Source: CAVWUA01 sp963758025
GTDB lineage: Bacteria > Planctomycetota > Planctomycetia > Isosphaerales > Isosphaeraceae
DNA: 64,000 bases
Assembly (NCBI GenBank): GCA_963758025.1
Contig: CAVWUA010000031.1
Coordinates: 16,373 to 80,372 of the forward strand
Direction: 5' to 3'
The notes under the pieces were generated by a model. That model was not told the DNA's origin. It was given only the letters and a program-made list of their open reading frames with translations, and made no database searches. Shown in pieces: positions 46,792-57,989 of this stretch (position 1 is the first letter of the stretch; each line of letters opens with the position of its first letter). The position numbers and the translations under genes were made by a program.

Positions 46792-48425
46792 CGCCGGAGC
46801 CTTCCTCCAGGCGGATTGTTCGATCGGCCTTCACGTCGGTCCAGACCTCCACCCGGCCCAACGGCCACGCGACCTCCAGCCGATCGACCTGTTCGGCATC
46901 TCCGAGGCCGAGATGGACCGCTCGCGACGAGGCCGCCAGATAGCTGCCGCCGCCGACCAGCTCGCGGACGAGCACCCGCGCACCAACTCGGCACCACCTT
47001 CGCGCCGATCGGCTGGCGGCAGGCAGGGGGCTTGCCGACGAGTTCCAGCGTCAAGAAATGTCCCGCCGTTGAGACGTTGCGGAGGACAGCGGCCGGCGCA
47101 TCGAGCGCGGCGACGACGGCATCGGGGCGGCCATCACCGTCGAGGTCGCCGACCGCCACGCCCCGGCCGAGGATCGGCTGACGGAACCAGGGCCCGGCGG
47201 TCGCGGAGACGTCCTCAAAACGGCCCCGGGCGTTTCGCAGCAAGAGCGGACGCATGGCCAGCGGCTCGCCCAGCCGGGCGCGGTCGAGGACGTGGCCGTT
47301 CGCCTGGAGCAGATCGAGATCGCCGTCGTTATCGAAGTCGGCCAGGCCCAGGCCGAAGCCAAGGACGCTCGTGGTCACGGTGAGGCCGAACGTCCTGGAG
47401 GCGTCCCGGTACTCTCCCGGCGCGATCGCCTGAAAGCCGATCGTCGAGCGACCGTGGAAGTTGCTCACGAGCAGGTCGGGCTGTCGGTCCCCGTCCACGT
47501 CGCCCCGCGCGATGCCCATGCCCGAGAGCGCCTGGCCCGAGCCATCGACCGCCACGCCGGCCGTCACGCCGACCTCTTCAAAGCGCAAGCCGCCGTGGTT
47601 CTCGAACAACCAGCATGGGGTGCCGTCGTTGGCGACGAAAACATCCAGACGTCGGTCCCCCGTCATATCGGCAATCAAGACGCCGAGGCCCCGTCCCCCG
47701 GGCAGGGCAATGCCCGCATCGTCACTGACGTCGGTGAACGTGCCGTCGCCGTTGTTGCGGTAGAGCCGGTCGGGCTGGGCGGGGAAGACCTCGGGGCCGC
47801 AATAATCGCGCTGGCCGTCGGGGGCAGCGCAGTAGGGGGCGGTCTTCGGGTCGTAACGGACGTAGCTGGCGACGTAGAGATCCAGGTCGCCGTCGTCGTC
47901 GAGGTCCGCGAAGGCGGCCGACGTGCTCCAGAGGTCGGAGGCGAGCCCGGCGGCGTCGGTGACATCGTCGAACCGACCGCCCGCGTTGCGGTAGAGCCGT
48001 TGATCTCCCCAGCCGCTCACGAAGAGGTCGTCGCGGCCGTCGCCGTCGTAGTCGCCGACCGCCGCTCCCATCGCGTAGCGAGGCCCGGGAGCCCCGGCGC
48101 GGTCGGTGATATCGGTGAAGCGTCCGCCGCCGTCGTTGCGGTAGAGCCGGCAGGGGGGATCATCCCCCTCGGCGTCGGGCGCGATGGGCCCACCGTTGCA
48201 AAAGTAAAGATCGAGGCGACCGTCCCCGTCGGCGTCGATCAGGGCAACGCCCCCTCCCATGATCTCCGGCAGGTCGTGCTTGCCCCGCGAACCGGCATCG
48301 AAACGGAAGTTCACATTCGCTTCGGCCGCCACGTCGCGGAACCCAGGAACCGTCTGTCCCTGGGCCCTGGACGATGCGAACAGGATGAGAACCATCGTGA
48401 AAACGACGCGCCGGGTTGTGCTCAT
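46730..48425 (-). CDS. FG-GAP/VCBS-repeat protein with ASPIC/UnbV C-terminus (apparent frameshift)
   Basis: About 565 aa. There is a signal peptide (VFTMVLILFASSRAQG), then seven FG-GAP/VCBS repeats with calcium-binding DADGDGRLD, DYDGDGRDD, DLDDDGDLD, DMTGDRRLD, DVDGDRQPD, DFDNDGDLD and DLDGDGRPD loops; these build a beta-propeller. The C-terminus after a frame change near 47000 is ASPIC/UnbV-like (ELVGGGSYLAASSRAVHLGLG, VDRLEVAWPLGRVEVWTDV). CRTAC1-type proteins like this are common exported planctomycete proteins of unclear role. It is convergent with and overlaps the preceding gene. Confidence 0.85.
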
Positions 48426-48508
48426 GATTCGCGTCGCAAGAGATTCTCGATCCTTGATCGCTCGTCTCGTTTACCTCAGCACGATTTACGATTGAGAAGA
48501 AAGGTCTC

Positions 48509-48730
48509 TCAACGGCTTCCTGTCGCTTCGTGGCTGGCCTGCCAGTCGGCCAGATGCTTGCGTGCCGCCTCGACGAATTCAGCGTCCTCGATGTTCCACG
48601 CCTGGCGGTCGCCGTCCTCGCGGGCCAGAAACGCGAGGTTCAGGACCAACTGACCAAAGCGATATTCAGGACATACGGCGCTCAGTTCTTCGAGGAGCTG
48701 GAGTAGGTCCTGGCGGGTGGGGTCGATCAT
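48509..48730 (-). CDS. Small conserved-looking protein of unknown function
   Basis: 73 aa from the ATG at 48730 (MIDPTRQDLLQLLEELSA). Highly helical and acidic with VCPEYRFGQLVLNLAFLARE and IEDAEFVEAARKHL. It overlaps the upstream gene by ATGA, so the two form one translationally coupled pair. Both proteins are small, as in toxin-antitoxin or regulatory pairs, but nothing in the sequence proves that. Not recognised. Confidence 0.6.
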   Translation of the reverse strand: MIDPTRQDLLQLLEELSAVCPEYRFGQLVLNLAFLAREDGDRQAWNIEDAEFVEAARKHLADWQASHEATGSR

Positions 48731-49029
48731 GGCAGCGTATCTCTGATCTTGGGTGCTTGACCCACCGGCCGCTTGAGGTCGCCCACGACCTCGACCTGAA
48801 TCTGCGTGCCGGGTGCAAGTTTGGCGATCCGCGTCGCCCGAGTGACGCCATTGTAGAGAATCAGTGCCCCATCCGTTCCGCGATAGACCCAAGGCCTCGG
48901 CATGCCTGCGGTCGAGGCTCCGAATCGAGCGATCTGAGTTTGGAGTTTGTATGGATCGGCGCCACTGGCCTGCGACGGTAGCAAGTGCAACTCTCTGGGA
49001 TCAACGTCGAGGATCTCGGGTTGCCGCAT
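48727..49029 (-). CDS. Small protein of unknown function with ParB-like hints
   Basis: 100 aa. LDVDPRELHLLPSQASGADPYK at the N-terminus and YNGVTRATRIAKLAPGTQIQVEVV later resemble, weakly, the ParB/sulfiredoxin-type fold (P-x-x-L, then a G-x-x-R-A-x-R motif). There is no HTH. Its stop overlaps the start of the 73-aa gene downstream, so they are co-expressed. I cannot assign a function. Confidence 0.55.
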   Translation of the reverse strand: MRQPEILDVDPRELHLLPSQASGADPYKLQTQIARFGASTAGMPRPWVYRGTDGALILYNGVTRATRIAKLAPGTQIQVEVVGDLKRPVGQAPKIRDTLP

Positions 49030-49300
49030 GCCAAGACATTCTATCGGCCATCAGTGGCGGAACAACCCCCGTGAGAATTCTGGCGGGATGACCCGTTTTC
49101 TGACGCGGAAAGGGAACGATCAGGGCCGGCGATACGTCAGAGACGGAGTGATGCCCCTGTTATCCGGCTGTGTGCGTCGGGTATTATGGTGGAAGGTCTC
49201 GTAATTGCGATACATGTCTGTTAGAGGCTCCTTTCGGTTGCACCGTTCTTTTGATCCACGTCGATCCCCCGGGACGCGGACGCTCCAAGGAGGTCATGCC

Positions 49301-51359
49301 ATGGTGAACGCCGTTCTACTTTGTGCCGCGCTGATGAGTGGGCAAACCGCGACTCCGGACGCCGATGCGATGGCGGTCTATCAGGCGGCGAAGGCCGAGG
49401 CGGGACGCGATCCCGAGGCCCACGTGCGTCTGGCGCTCTGGTGCGAGGCGCACGGGCTGAAGGCCGAGCGGTTGAAGCACCTGGCCATCGCCGTGCTGAC
49501 CAACCCCTCGCACACGACGGCGCGGGGCCTGATGGGCCTCGTGGCCGATCACGGACACTGGCGGCGGCCCGAGGAAATCACCGCGCGGATCAAGACCGAC
49601 GAGGAGCTGGCCGTCCTCCTGAGCGAGTACAACACCCGTCGCGACCGGATCAACCCGAAGGACGCGGACGATCACTGGCGGCTGGGCGTCTGGTGCGACG
49701 AGAACGGCCTGGACGCCGAGGCGAAGGCCCACTTCACGGCCGTCACCCGGCTCGATCCCGGGCGCGACGCCGCGTGGAAGCGGCTCGGATTTGAGAAACA
49801 TCAAGGGCGCTGGACGACCCAGGAACAGATTGACGCTCAGATCGCCGAACGTGAGGCGCGGGAGAAGGCCAATCGTCACTGGCGGCCCCTCCTGACCCAC
49901 TGGAAAGAGGCCCTGAGGCACTCCGACCCGGCCCTTCGTGACGAGGCGAGGACGGGGCTGGCCGGTGTCTCCGACCCCCGGGCCGTCGCCTCGATCCTGC
50001 GCGTCTTCGGCACCGGGAACCCCCGCGATCAGCTCAACGCCGTGCAGTTGCTCGGCCAGATCGATGCCCCGGCCGCCTCGCGCTCACTGGCGATGTTCGC
50101 GGTTCTGGGGACCACCGAGGAGGTCCGGCGACGAGCGACCGAGACCCTCGTCTGGCGCGATCCGCAGGAATTTGTCAGCCTCCTGGTCAGCGGGATACGG
50201 ACCCCAAGCAAGTACGAGATCCAGCCCGGACGCGGACCAGGCTCGAAGAGCATCCTCGTGGTCGAAGGGGAGCGGTTCAACCTCCAGCGTTCGTATCAGC
50301 ACCCGGAACTGCCCCGCGACATGGCCGGCCCGCGCGCCATCCGGGATTCATTCCAGCGGGACCCGGTCGCTTTCGCGGCGTACCAGCGGCTCCTTTCCGG
50401 GCAGGATGACGTACCGCTCAATCCGGCGGTCATGTCGATCGTCCAGCAGGTCGCCGTCAACCCCTCCCTCGCACCGACGGCGTTCGCGGCCGTGTCTCAG
50501 GCGAATCCGGTCATTCAGGGCGGGACGAACATGGCGGCCGTGGAGACCGCGAAACGCCGGATTCAGGACGAAGCGGCCGTCGCGGGCGCGCTGACGCGCA
50601 TCCGCCGGAACATCAACGAGTTCGAGAAAGCCAACTACGCCACGAACTTGCAGATCCAGAACGATGTCGCCTACATCGAGAGGAGCAACGCCGTCGCGCG
50701 TCAGGTCAACGCCCGCATCCTTCCGGTTCTGGACGCCACCACCGGCCAGGAACTCGGCGACGATCACGACGCCTGGCAAACCTGGTGGACCGACCAGCAG
50801 GGATACGCCTATCAGCCGCCCGCGAAGCTGACGTTCGCCCAGGCGGTGCCGCAGGCGTACAACCCGCAGTACACGGCAGTCCGCGTGCACCATAACTGTT
50901 TCGCCAGGGGGACCCTGGTGCGGACCCTGGATGGATTGACGCCGATCGAGACGCTCCGTAGCGGCGACCGCGTGCTGGCGCAGGACGTGACCACCGGTTC
51001 CTTGACGTACCAGCCGATCCTGGCGGTCTTCCATAACGCCCCCAACGAGACGTTGCGGGTCGGCCTGGAGGGGGGTGAGACGGTCGTCTCGACCCTGATC
51101 CACCGCTACTGGAAGGCGGGCAAGGGGTGGGTCATGGCCCGCGACCTGAAGCCGGGGGACGTGATCCGCACGGTCGGCGGCACGGCGAAGGTCGTCTCGG
51201 TCAGCGCCGGAGAAGGTCCAGCCGGTCTTCAACCTGGAGGTCGCTGACACGCACAGCTTCTTCGTCGGCAAGCGCGGGGTGCTGGTCCACGACAACAGCC
51301 TGGTCGAGCCGGTGGATGCCCCGTTCGACGCCCCGCCCGTGCTGGCCTCGGCGGAGTGA
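49301..51359 (+). CDS. Exported repeat protein ending in a Hint (intein-like) domain; apparent frameshift near the C-terminus
   Basis: ATG at 49301 with an excellent Shine-Dalgarno (aaggagg, 7 nt). A short signal-like start (MVNAVLLCAALMSGQ) leads into a repeat-rich helical region (about 60-300; HEAT/TPR-like, with HWRRPEEITARI and GRWTTQEQIDAQ repeats). A Hint domain then begins at Cys533 (CFARGTLVRTLDGLTPIETL, LRSGDRVLAQDV). A frame change at about 51207 (missing G) restores its end: VFNLEVADTHSFFVGKRGVLVHDNS. The domain spans ~133 residues and ends in HDN before Ser. Hint domains self-cleave, so the N-terminal part may be released from the 21-residue tail. Confidence 0.85.
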
Positions 51360-51501
51360 ATGATTCAACCATGACGGTTTTTGAGAGGCGATCCGGTAAC
51401 GCCCCGAAGGAGCGGCAGGAACCTTTGAAAAATCAGCACGGCGCAAAGGTCACGCAAAGGGAATGCGGGCCGTTGCGCCGGCTGTGTTGGTGATCTCTGT
51501 C

Positions 51502-52494
51502 TCAATCCTGCCTGGGCCCGTAGGCCAGGCGGGCGCAGCCGGCGGCACCGATGAAACCGGCGTCGCCGCCCAGCTCGGCGTATTCGACGCGGGTCTTGGC
51601 GGCGCAGGTGGGGAAGGCCATCGCGCGGATATCGGCGCGGATCGCGTCGAGAAATTCCATGCCCGCGGCGATCATCCCGCCGCCGAAGACGACAAGGTCC
51701 GGGTCGATCGTGTGCATCAGGCTCACCGCGCCGACGGCCAGGCAGTGCGCGGTTTCACGCATCAGGCGACGGGCCATCTCGTCGCCGCGATCGGCTTCCA
51801 TGTCGACGTTGGCGGCGGTCAGGGTGCCGGCCTCGTAGTATTGCCGCAGGGTGGAGCGCTCGCCCCGTTCGAGCGCTTCCTCGACCCGCTTCACGACGGC
51901 GGTGGCCGAGGCGTAGGCTTCCAGGTGGCCGTACTGCCCGCACGAGCAGCGCCGGCCGTTCTCCATCTGGATGATGATGTGCCCGCACTCCGCCCCGTGG
52001 CTGTGCCGCCCTTCGATGATCCGGCCGTTCTCGACGATCCCGCAACCGATGCCGGTGCCCAGGGTGAACATCACCATGCTCTGCGCATTGCGGCCCGTCC
52101 CGGCCCAGTATTCGCCGTAGGCCGCGGCGTTGGCGTCGTTCTGGAGGACCGTCGGCTTGCCGAGCATCTGCCCGAGCAGGTCGCGGATCGGCAGGTTCTC
52201 CCATCCCGGCAGGTTCGGCGGTTCCAGGAGCATGCCGGAGTGAATGTCCATCGTCCCGGGCGAGCCCAGGCCGACGGCCGCGATCTGCGACCAGTCCAGC
52301 TTGCTCGCGGCGACCGCCCGGCGCGCGGCCTCGGCCAGCGACTTCAAGCCGGCCTCGGCCCCCAGGTGGGCGTTCGTTTCCAGGCTGAGCGACGCGAACG
52401 GCTGGCCGTCGTCATCGACCACGCCACTCTTGATGAAGGTGCCCCCCAGGTCGATCCCCAGATAATACGGTGGACGACGGACCTCGTCGTTCAT
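51502..52494 (-). CDS. ROK-family sugar kinase/glucokinase
   Basis: 330 aa. The N-terminal phosphate loop reads YYLGIDLGGTFIKSG. LQNDANAAAYGEYWAG carries the catalytic Asp, followed by MVMFTLGTGIGCGIV. The zinc-binding ROK motif is HGAECGHIII with CSCGQYGHLEAYAS, and the C-terminus has VFGGGMIAAG. ROK kinases phosphorylate glucose, N-acetylmannosamine or other sugars; without a HTH this is an enzyme, not a repressor. A glucokinase call is likely, but the exact sugar is open. The start at 52494 is chosen over long upstream extensions. Confidence 0.92.
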   Translation of the reverse strand: MNDEVRRPPYYLGIDLGGTFIKSGVVDDDGQPFASLSLETNAHLGAEAGLKSLAEAARRAVAASKLDWSQIAAVGLGSPGTMDIHSGMLLEPPNLPGWENLPIRDLLGQMLGKPTVLQNDANAAAYGEYWAGTGRNAQSMVMFTLGTGIGCGIVENGRIIEGRHSHGAECGHIIIQMENGRRCSCGQYGHLEAYASATAVVKRVEEALERGERSTLRQYYEAGTLTAANVDMEADRGDEMARRLMRETAHCLAVGAVSLMHTIDPDLVVFGGGMIAAGMEFLDAIRADIRAMAFPTCAAKTRVEYAELGGDAGFIGAAGCARLAYGPRQD

Positions 52495-52771
52495 ACCAGC
52501 CCTCAATGATCCCACAGAGCGCGGCGCGGCCAGCGGAAGCCGCGCGGACAAACCCAAAACGGCATGATACCCCAGCGGGGCCTCGACGCAAGAGCCCTTC
52601 CGGCGCAAAGGCCCGTCTCGGACCTGCCCCGTGCGGCGTGTTCCGGTTATGCTATCAGGAGATCTGGCTGCGATCCGGCCGATGATGACGTTCTCGTGAA
52701 GCGTGGCGATCGCCTCGACGGGGACGCAGCCTACCCGACTTCCGCCGAAGCGCCGAGGAAAGGTCCCGCCC

Positions 52772-53779
52772 ATGCCTGACCACGATGCCTTGCACGCGAC
52801 GCCCCCCGTTCCGCCGACCCGCCGACGATTCCTGGTTGCTGGGTTGACGATCCTCGCCGCAGGGGTTGCGGGGGGTCGCGTCGCGATGGGTCAGGCGTCA
52901 CCCGAAACGACGCCGGGCATCTCCAGCGACGAGCAGGCTGTCCGCGATCGGGCGAAAGCGGTCGGGATCTCGCCGATCCAGAAGGTCGAGGGGACGCGGT
53001 ATCTCGTCATCGGCGACGCCCCCGAGACGTTCCAGAAGGCCGCCCTGGCCCTCTGCGACGATCTGGCGAAGGACTACCTCGACCACTTCCAGGGGCGGGG
53101 CTTCGCGGTTTCCTTGCCGGAAGGGCGGCTCACGGTCGTCGCGCTCTCGGGACCGAAGGCGTTCGCCGACTACCTGGGCGTCTCGCAAGAGCAGGCCGTC
53201 GGCGGGATCTACGACCTGGAGACGAACCGGCTCGTCATGTTCGACAACCGCGCCCGGGCGAACGCCGGCCCGAAGGTCGAACGGGCGAATACCGTCGCCC
53301 TGATCCACGAGGCCACCCACCAGCTCACGTTCAACTCCGGCCTGCTCAACCGCCAGGGGGACATCCCGCTCGCCGTCAGCGAAGGTCTTGCCATGTATGG
53401 CGAGGTCATGCGTCCGCGTGGTCGGGGCGAGGTGGGGGACGTGAACATCGAGCGGCTCAAGGTGCTCGTCGCCCACCGCGATGATCCGTGGTTCCGGTCC
53501 TCGACGATGCTGGAGAACGACGCCCCCTTCACGAACCCGGCGGACGAGCAACTGGCGCTGGCGCAGGCGTGGCTGTTGACCTACCACCTGATGACCGAGC
53601 GCGACCAGTTGCCGAAGTTTCGCGCCTACCTGGACGCGATCCGCCCGCGTACGGATGCGTCGCACCGCCTGGAGGACGCCAAAACGACCCTCGGCGACCT
53701 CGACGCCCTCGACCGCGACCTTTCGCGCAAGGCCGCCCTGCTCGTCCGACGACACGCCGCTCAGATCGCGGCCCCTTGA
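52772..53779 (+). CDS. Tat-exported metallopeptidase-like protein (DUF1570-like)
   Basis: 335 aa. It opens with a twin-arginine signal (TRRRFLVAGLTILAAGVAG). LIHEATHQLTFNSG gives the HExxH zinc site (His179, Glu180, His183), and SEGLAMYGE (Glu204) is a candidate third ligand, the gluzincin pattern. The region before it (GRGFAVSLPEGRLTVVALS) resembles the DUF1570-type proteins frequent in planctomycetes. Likely a periplasmic or envelope peptidase; substrate unknown. Divergent from the ROK kinase gene. Confidence 0.8.
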   Translation: MPDHDALHATPPVPPTRRRFLVAGLTILAAGVAGGRVAMGQASPETTPGISSDEQAVRDRAKAVGISPIQKVEGTRYLVIGDAPETFQKAALALCDDLAKDYLDHFQGRGFAVSLPEGRLTVVALSGPKAFADYLGVSQEQAVGGIYDLETNRLVMFDNRARANAGPKVERANTVALIHEATHQLTFNSGLLNRQGDIPLAVSEGLAMYGEVMRPRGRGEVGDVNIERLKVLVAHRDDPWFRSSTMLENDAPFTNPADEQLALAQAWLLTYHLMTERDQLPKFRAYLDAIRPRTDASHRLEDAKTTLGDLDALDRDLSRKAALLVRRHAAQIAAP

Positions 53780-53822
53780 GCCGGATGTCACGCTCACGGC
53801 TTCCGACGACAATCCAGCCGCT

Positions 53823-54497
53823 TCAAATGAGCCGAGGCCCCAGCACGTCGCGGACCCACTGACGGAGCCGACGATCCCAGCGATTGTCCGGCTCGTTCCC
53901 GGCGGCGACGATCCAGGGTTGGACATCGGCGGGGGTCAGGAACGGGAATGCTCGGCTCATTGGCACCACGACGTAATCGCCCCGCGCTTCGTCCAGGTCC
54001 AGGAATTCCAGCACGCCGCGATTCGCCCAGTAAATCCAGACCTCGGGAATCCCGAGATCCCGGCACACGGAGAGGGCCTTAGCCGGGGAGTGCGTGACGA
54101 CGACATCGATGGCGAGGTCGGGGGGCGGGCTGGTGTCCCGGTCGATGTCGCCGGGAAGGTCACGGACGGCCGGTTCGTGCGCGAGGTAGTAGGTGCGATC
54201 CGCCTCAATGCCGGAGTCGAGATCGCGACGGCGGAAGAGGGTCGCGCCGGTGGCCTGGTAGGGGATGTCCAGCTCCGCGCCGATCGCCTTGACGACCCCG
54301 TCGAGCCGATCGGCGCTCCGTTCGTGCTTGCGGGAAGGGGACACGAGCGTCAGATTTCCGCGCTGATAGGTGATCCGGGGGAGTGGGCGATCTCCCGCTA
54401 CGAGGTCGAGGAAGCGGTCCAGCCCTCGGGGGCCGATGTCGAGCGTGGTCACCATGTCCACGTCGAGGTCCGGCGGTCCGGGCAAGAGGGTACTCAT
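53823..54497 (-). CDS. Uma2-family (DUF820) putative restriction-like endonuclease
   Basis: 224 aa with the Uma2 order LPRITYQRGNLTLVSPSRKHE, GAELDIPYQATGATLFRR, GIEADRTYYLA, PPPDLAIDVVVTHSPAKALSV and IPEVWIYW. This is a PD-(D/E)xK-type fold, with the acidic residues in the PDLAIDVV strand as candidate metal ligands. The family is abundant in cyanobacteria and planctomycetes, and its role is poorly known. Convergent with the Tat-protease gene, with 43 bp between the stops. Confidence 0.87.
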   Translation of the reverse strand: MSTLLPGPPDLDVDMVTTLDIGPRGLDRFLDLVAGDRPLPRITYQRGNLTLVSPSRKHERSADRLDGVVKAIGAELDIPYQATGATLFRRRDLDSGIEADRTYYLAHEPAVRDLPGDIDRDTSPPPDLAIDVVVTHSPAKALSVCRDLGIPEVWIYWANRGVLEFLDLDEARGDYVVVPMSRAFPFLTPADVQPWIVAAGNEPDNRWDRRLRQWVRDVLGPRLI

Positions 54498-54531
54498 CGC
54501 GGCCCTTTGGGTTTTCGGATTTTGAGTTCAG

Positions 54532-54625
54532 CATGGCGAATGGCAGATTTCAGACCTTCAAATCAGATTCCAGATCTTCAAAGAGGGAAATAACTTCTGG
54601 AATCGGGAATGCGCCATTCGCCATG
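54532..54625. repeat. Nested inverted-repeat element
   Basis: Outer 13-bp arms catggcgaatggc (54532-54544) and gccattcgccatg (54613-54625), with inner arms gattccag / ctggaatc. The interior is AT-rich relative to the genome. It lies between the Uma2 gene start and the secA 3' end. It may be a small dispersed (MITE/REP-like) repeat or the secA terminator. Confidence 0.5.
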
Positions 54626-54684
54626 CGGCAGTCCATCGTGTCGGGTGAGTTTCGCTCGCGCTCACCCACCCGAATCGAGTTGCC

Positions 54685-56638
<1,954 letters not shown>

Positions 56639-56768
56639 CGCCCAGCCCCCCCAGATTCGCTGAATTCACACAGAGATGCGTCTCAAAAAGATGGGAGTTT
56701 CCCCACGGCGCACGGATCTCCCAAAGGAATAAGGACAGCCAGCAATACGATTGTCCCGACCGGGAGGT

Positions 56769-57839
56769 TCACGGCCCGGACGCCGACGACGGGGCGTTGG
56801 ATTCGACGACGTTCCCCTGGCGGACGTCGATGCCGTCCTTGGTGAACATCACGACCTGGGGAAAGGTGACGTCGGCCAGGCGGTGTCCGGCGGCGAGCCA
56901 GTCGCGGAGCATCGTCCACTTCTGCTCGGCGGTCGGCTCGTCGGGGGGCTCGTCTCCTTCGGGGCGTCCCCAGAGGAGCCAGGCGTCCTCGGCCGTGATG
57001 GCATAATTGTAATGGTTCGCCCGGTACAGGAACACCTGAACGGCGCGGACCAGGCAAGGGGCGTCGGGCGGGCCGCGGTCGGCCCCGCGGTCCTTGAAGT
57101 CGCCGGCCAGCCGGGCGGCTTCGAGCACGGCGCTATCGGTCGGCTTGCCGCCGTCGGGGGGAACGATCTTGAGGCTCTTGCCCGGAAGGGCCTCGACGTT
57201 CTCGGCGGTCGCGCCGGGCGGCAGCAGGCCCCGTAACTCGATCAGGGGGCCGGTCTCGCTCAGGGTGAGGTCATCCCCCGGCAAGACGACGCCGTCGCGG
57301 TCGAGCACCAGGCGCAGGTTTCCGATCCGCACGAGGGCGACCGGCCGCCGGTACTCCACCGCGACCTTCAGCGTGTTCGGATAGGCACGACGGATGCGCA
57401 CGACCGAGCGGACCCAGGGGGACCCTCGCTGAAAATCCCGCCGCAGCTCGTCGAGGTCGATGTCGAGGCTCGACAGCGTTTCCGGCCGTCGGGCGCCGTG
57501 GCGGACGTGCTCCAGCAGGCCGGCCGAGCCGGACTTGATCCAGGGGGGCGGCGGCGGATCGAGGCGGATCTCGTCGAACGCGAGGCGGTACGCCGGGCGC
57601 GCGTGCAGCCAGGCCAGGGCGTGATTCCAGCCGCGACGGGCCAGGATGACCAGGGCCACCAGGATGATGACCGCGACCCCGATGGCGGCGGCCAGCCGGG
57701 TCAGGTCGAGCCGGCCTCGACGCGCGCGGGCGACCGTCGCGCCGGCCAGTTGCGCGAAGGAGCGGGGCGTTTCCGGGGCCTCGGACTCCTCCGGCCCGGG
57801 CGCGTCGTCGAGTTCGGGGGGCTCGCGGCGTAACGGCAC
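56769..57839 (-). CDS. FtsQ-like POTRA-domain membrane protein
   Basis: 356 aa. A basic/Pro-rich cytoplasmic N-terminus (~45 aa) is followed by one membrane span (AIGVAVIILVALVILARRG). A POTRA-like segment then reads FQRGSPWVRSVVRIRRAYPNTLKVAVEYRRPVAL, then LVLDRDGVVLPGDDL. FtsQ has just this pattern (PWV-x-S-V, P-x-T-L-x-V-x-V-x-E-R-x-P-V-A, D-x-x-G). It lies downstream of murB on the same strand (gap 150 bp), as in a dcw cluster. FtsQ normally scaffolds the divisome. A C-terminal ~120 residues are lineage-specific. Confidence 0.72.
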   Translation of the reverse strand: MPLRREPPELDDAPGPEESEAPETPRSFAQLAGATVARARRGRLDLTRLAAAIGVAVIILVALVILARRGWNHALAWLHARPAYRLAFDEIRLDPPPPPWIKSGSAGLLEHVRHGARRPETLSSLDIDLDELRRDFQRGSPWVRSVVRIRRAYPNTLKVAVEYRRPVALVRIGNLRLVLDRDGVVLPGDDLTLSETGPLIELRGLLPPGATAENVEALPGKSLKIVPPDGGKPTDSAVLEAARLAGDFKDRGADRGPPDAPCLVRAVQVFLYRANHYNYAITAEDAWLLWGRPEGDEPPDEPTAEQKWTMLRDWLAAGHRLADVTFPQVVMFTKDGIDVRQGNVVESNAPSSASGP

Positions 57840-57989
57840 CGGCTCAGCCCTCCTTGGACGCTTGGCGGCCGATTGAACCGATCTCTCGGACGAGACGAAG
57901 GGGTCGCTGGCGCCGCCAGAGCCGATCGGGGGCGTCTCGCGGGCGCGTCCGTTGCACCCGGGAGATCATTCTAACAGCTCTCGCGAGGT

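Noticed and set aside
47292..48653. Plus-strand frame of 453 codons opposite the FG-GAP gene
   Set aside because: Shadow of a strongly recognised protein (seven calcium-binding repeats) on the other strand.
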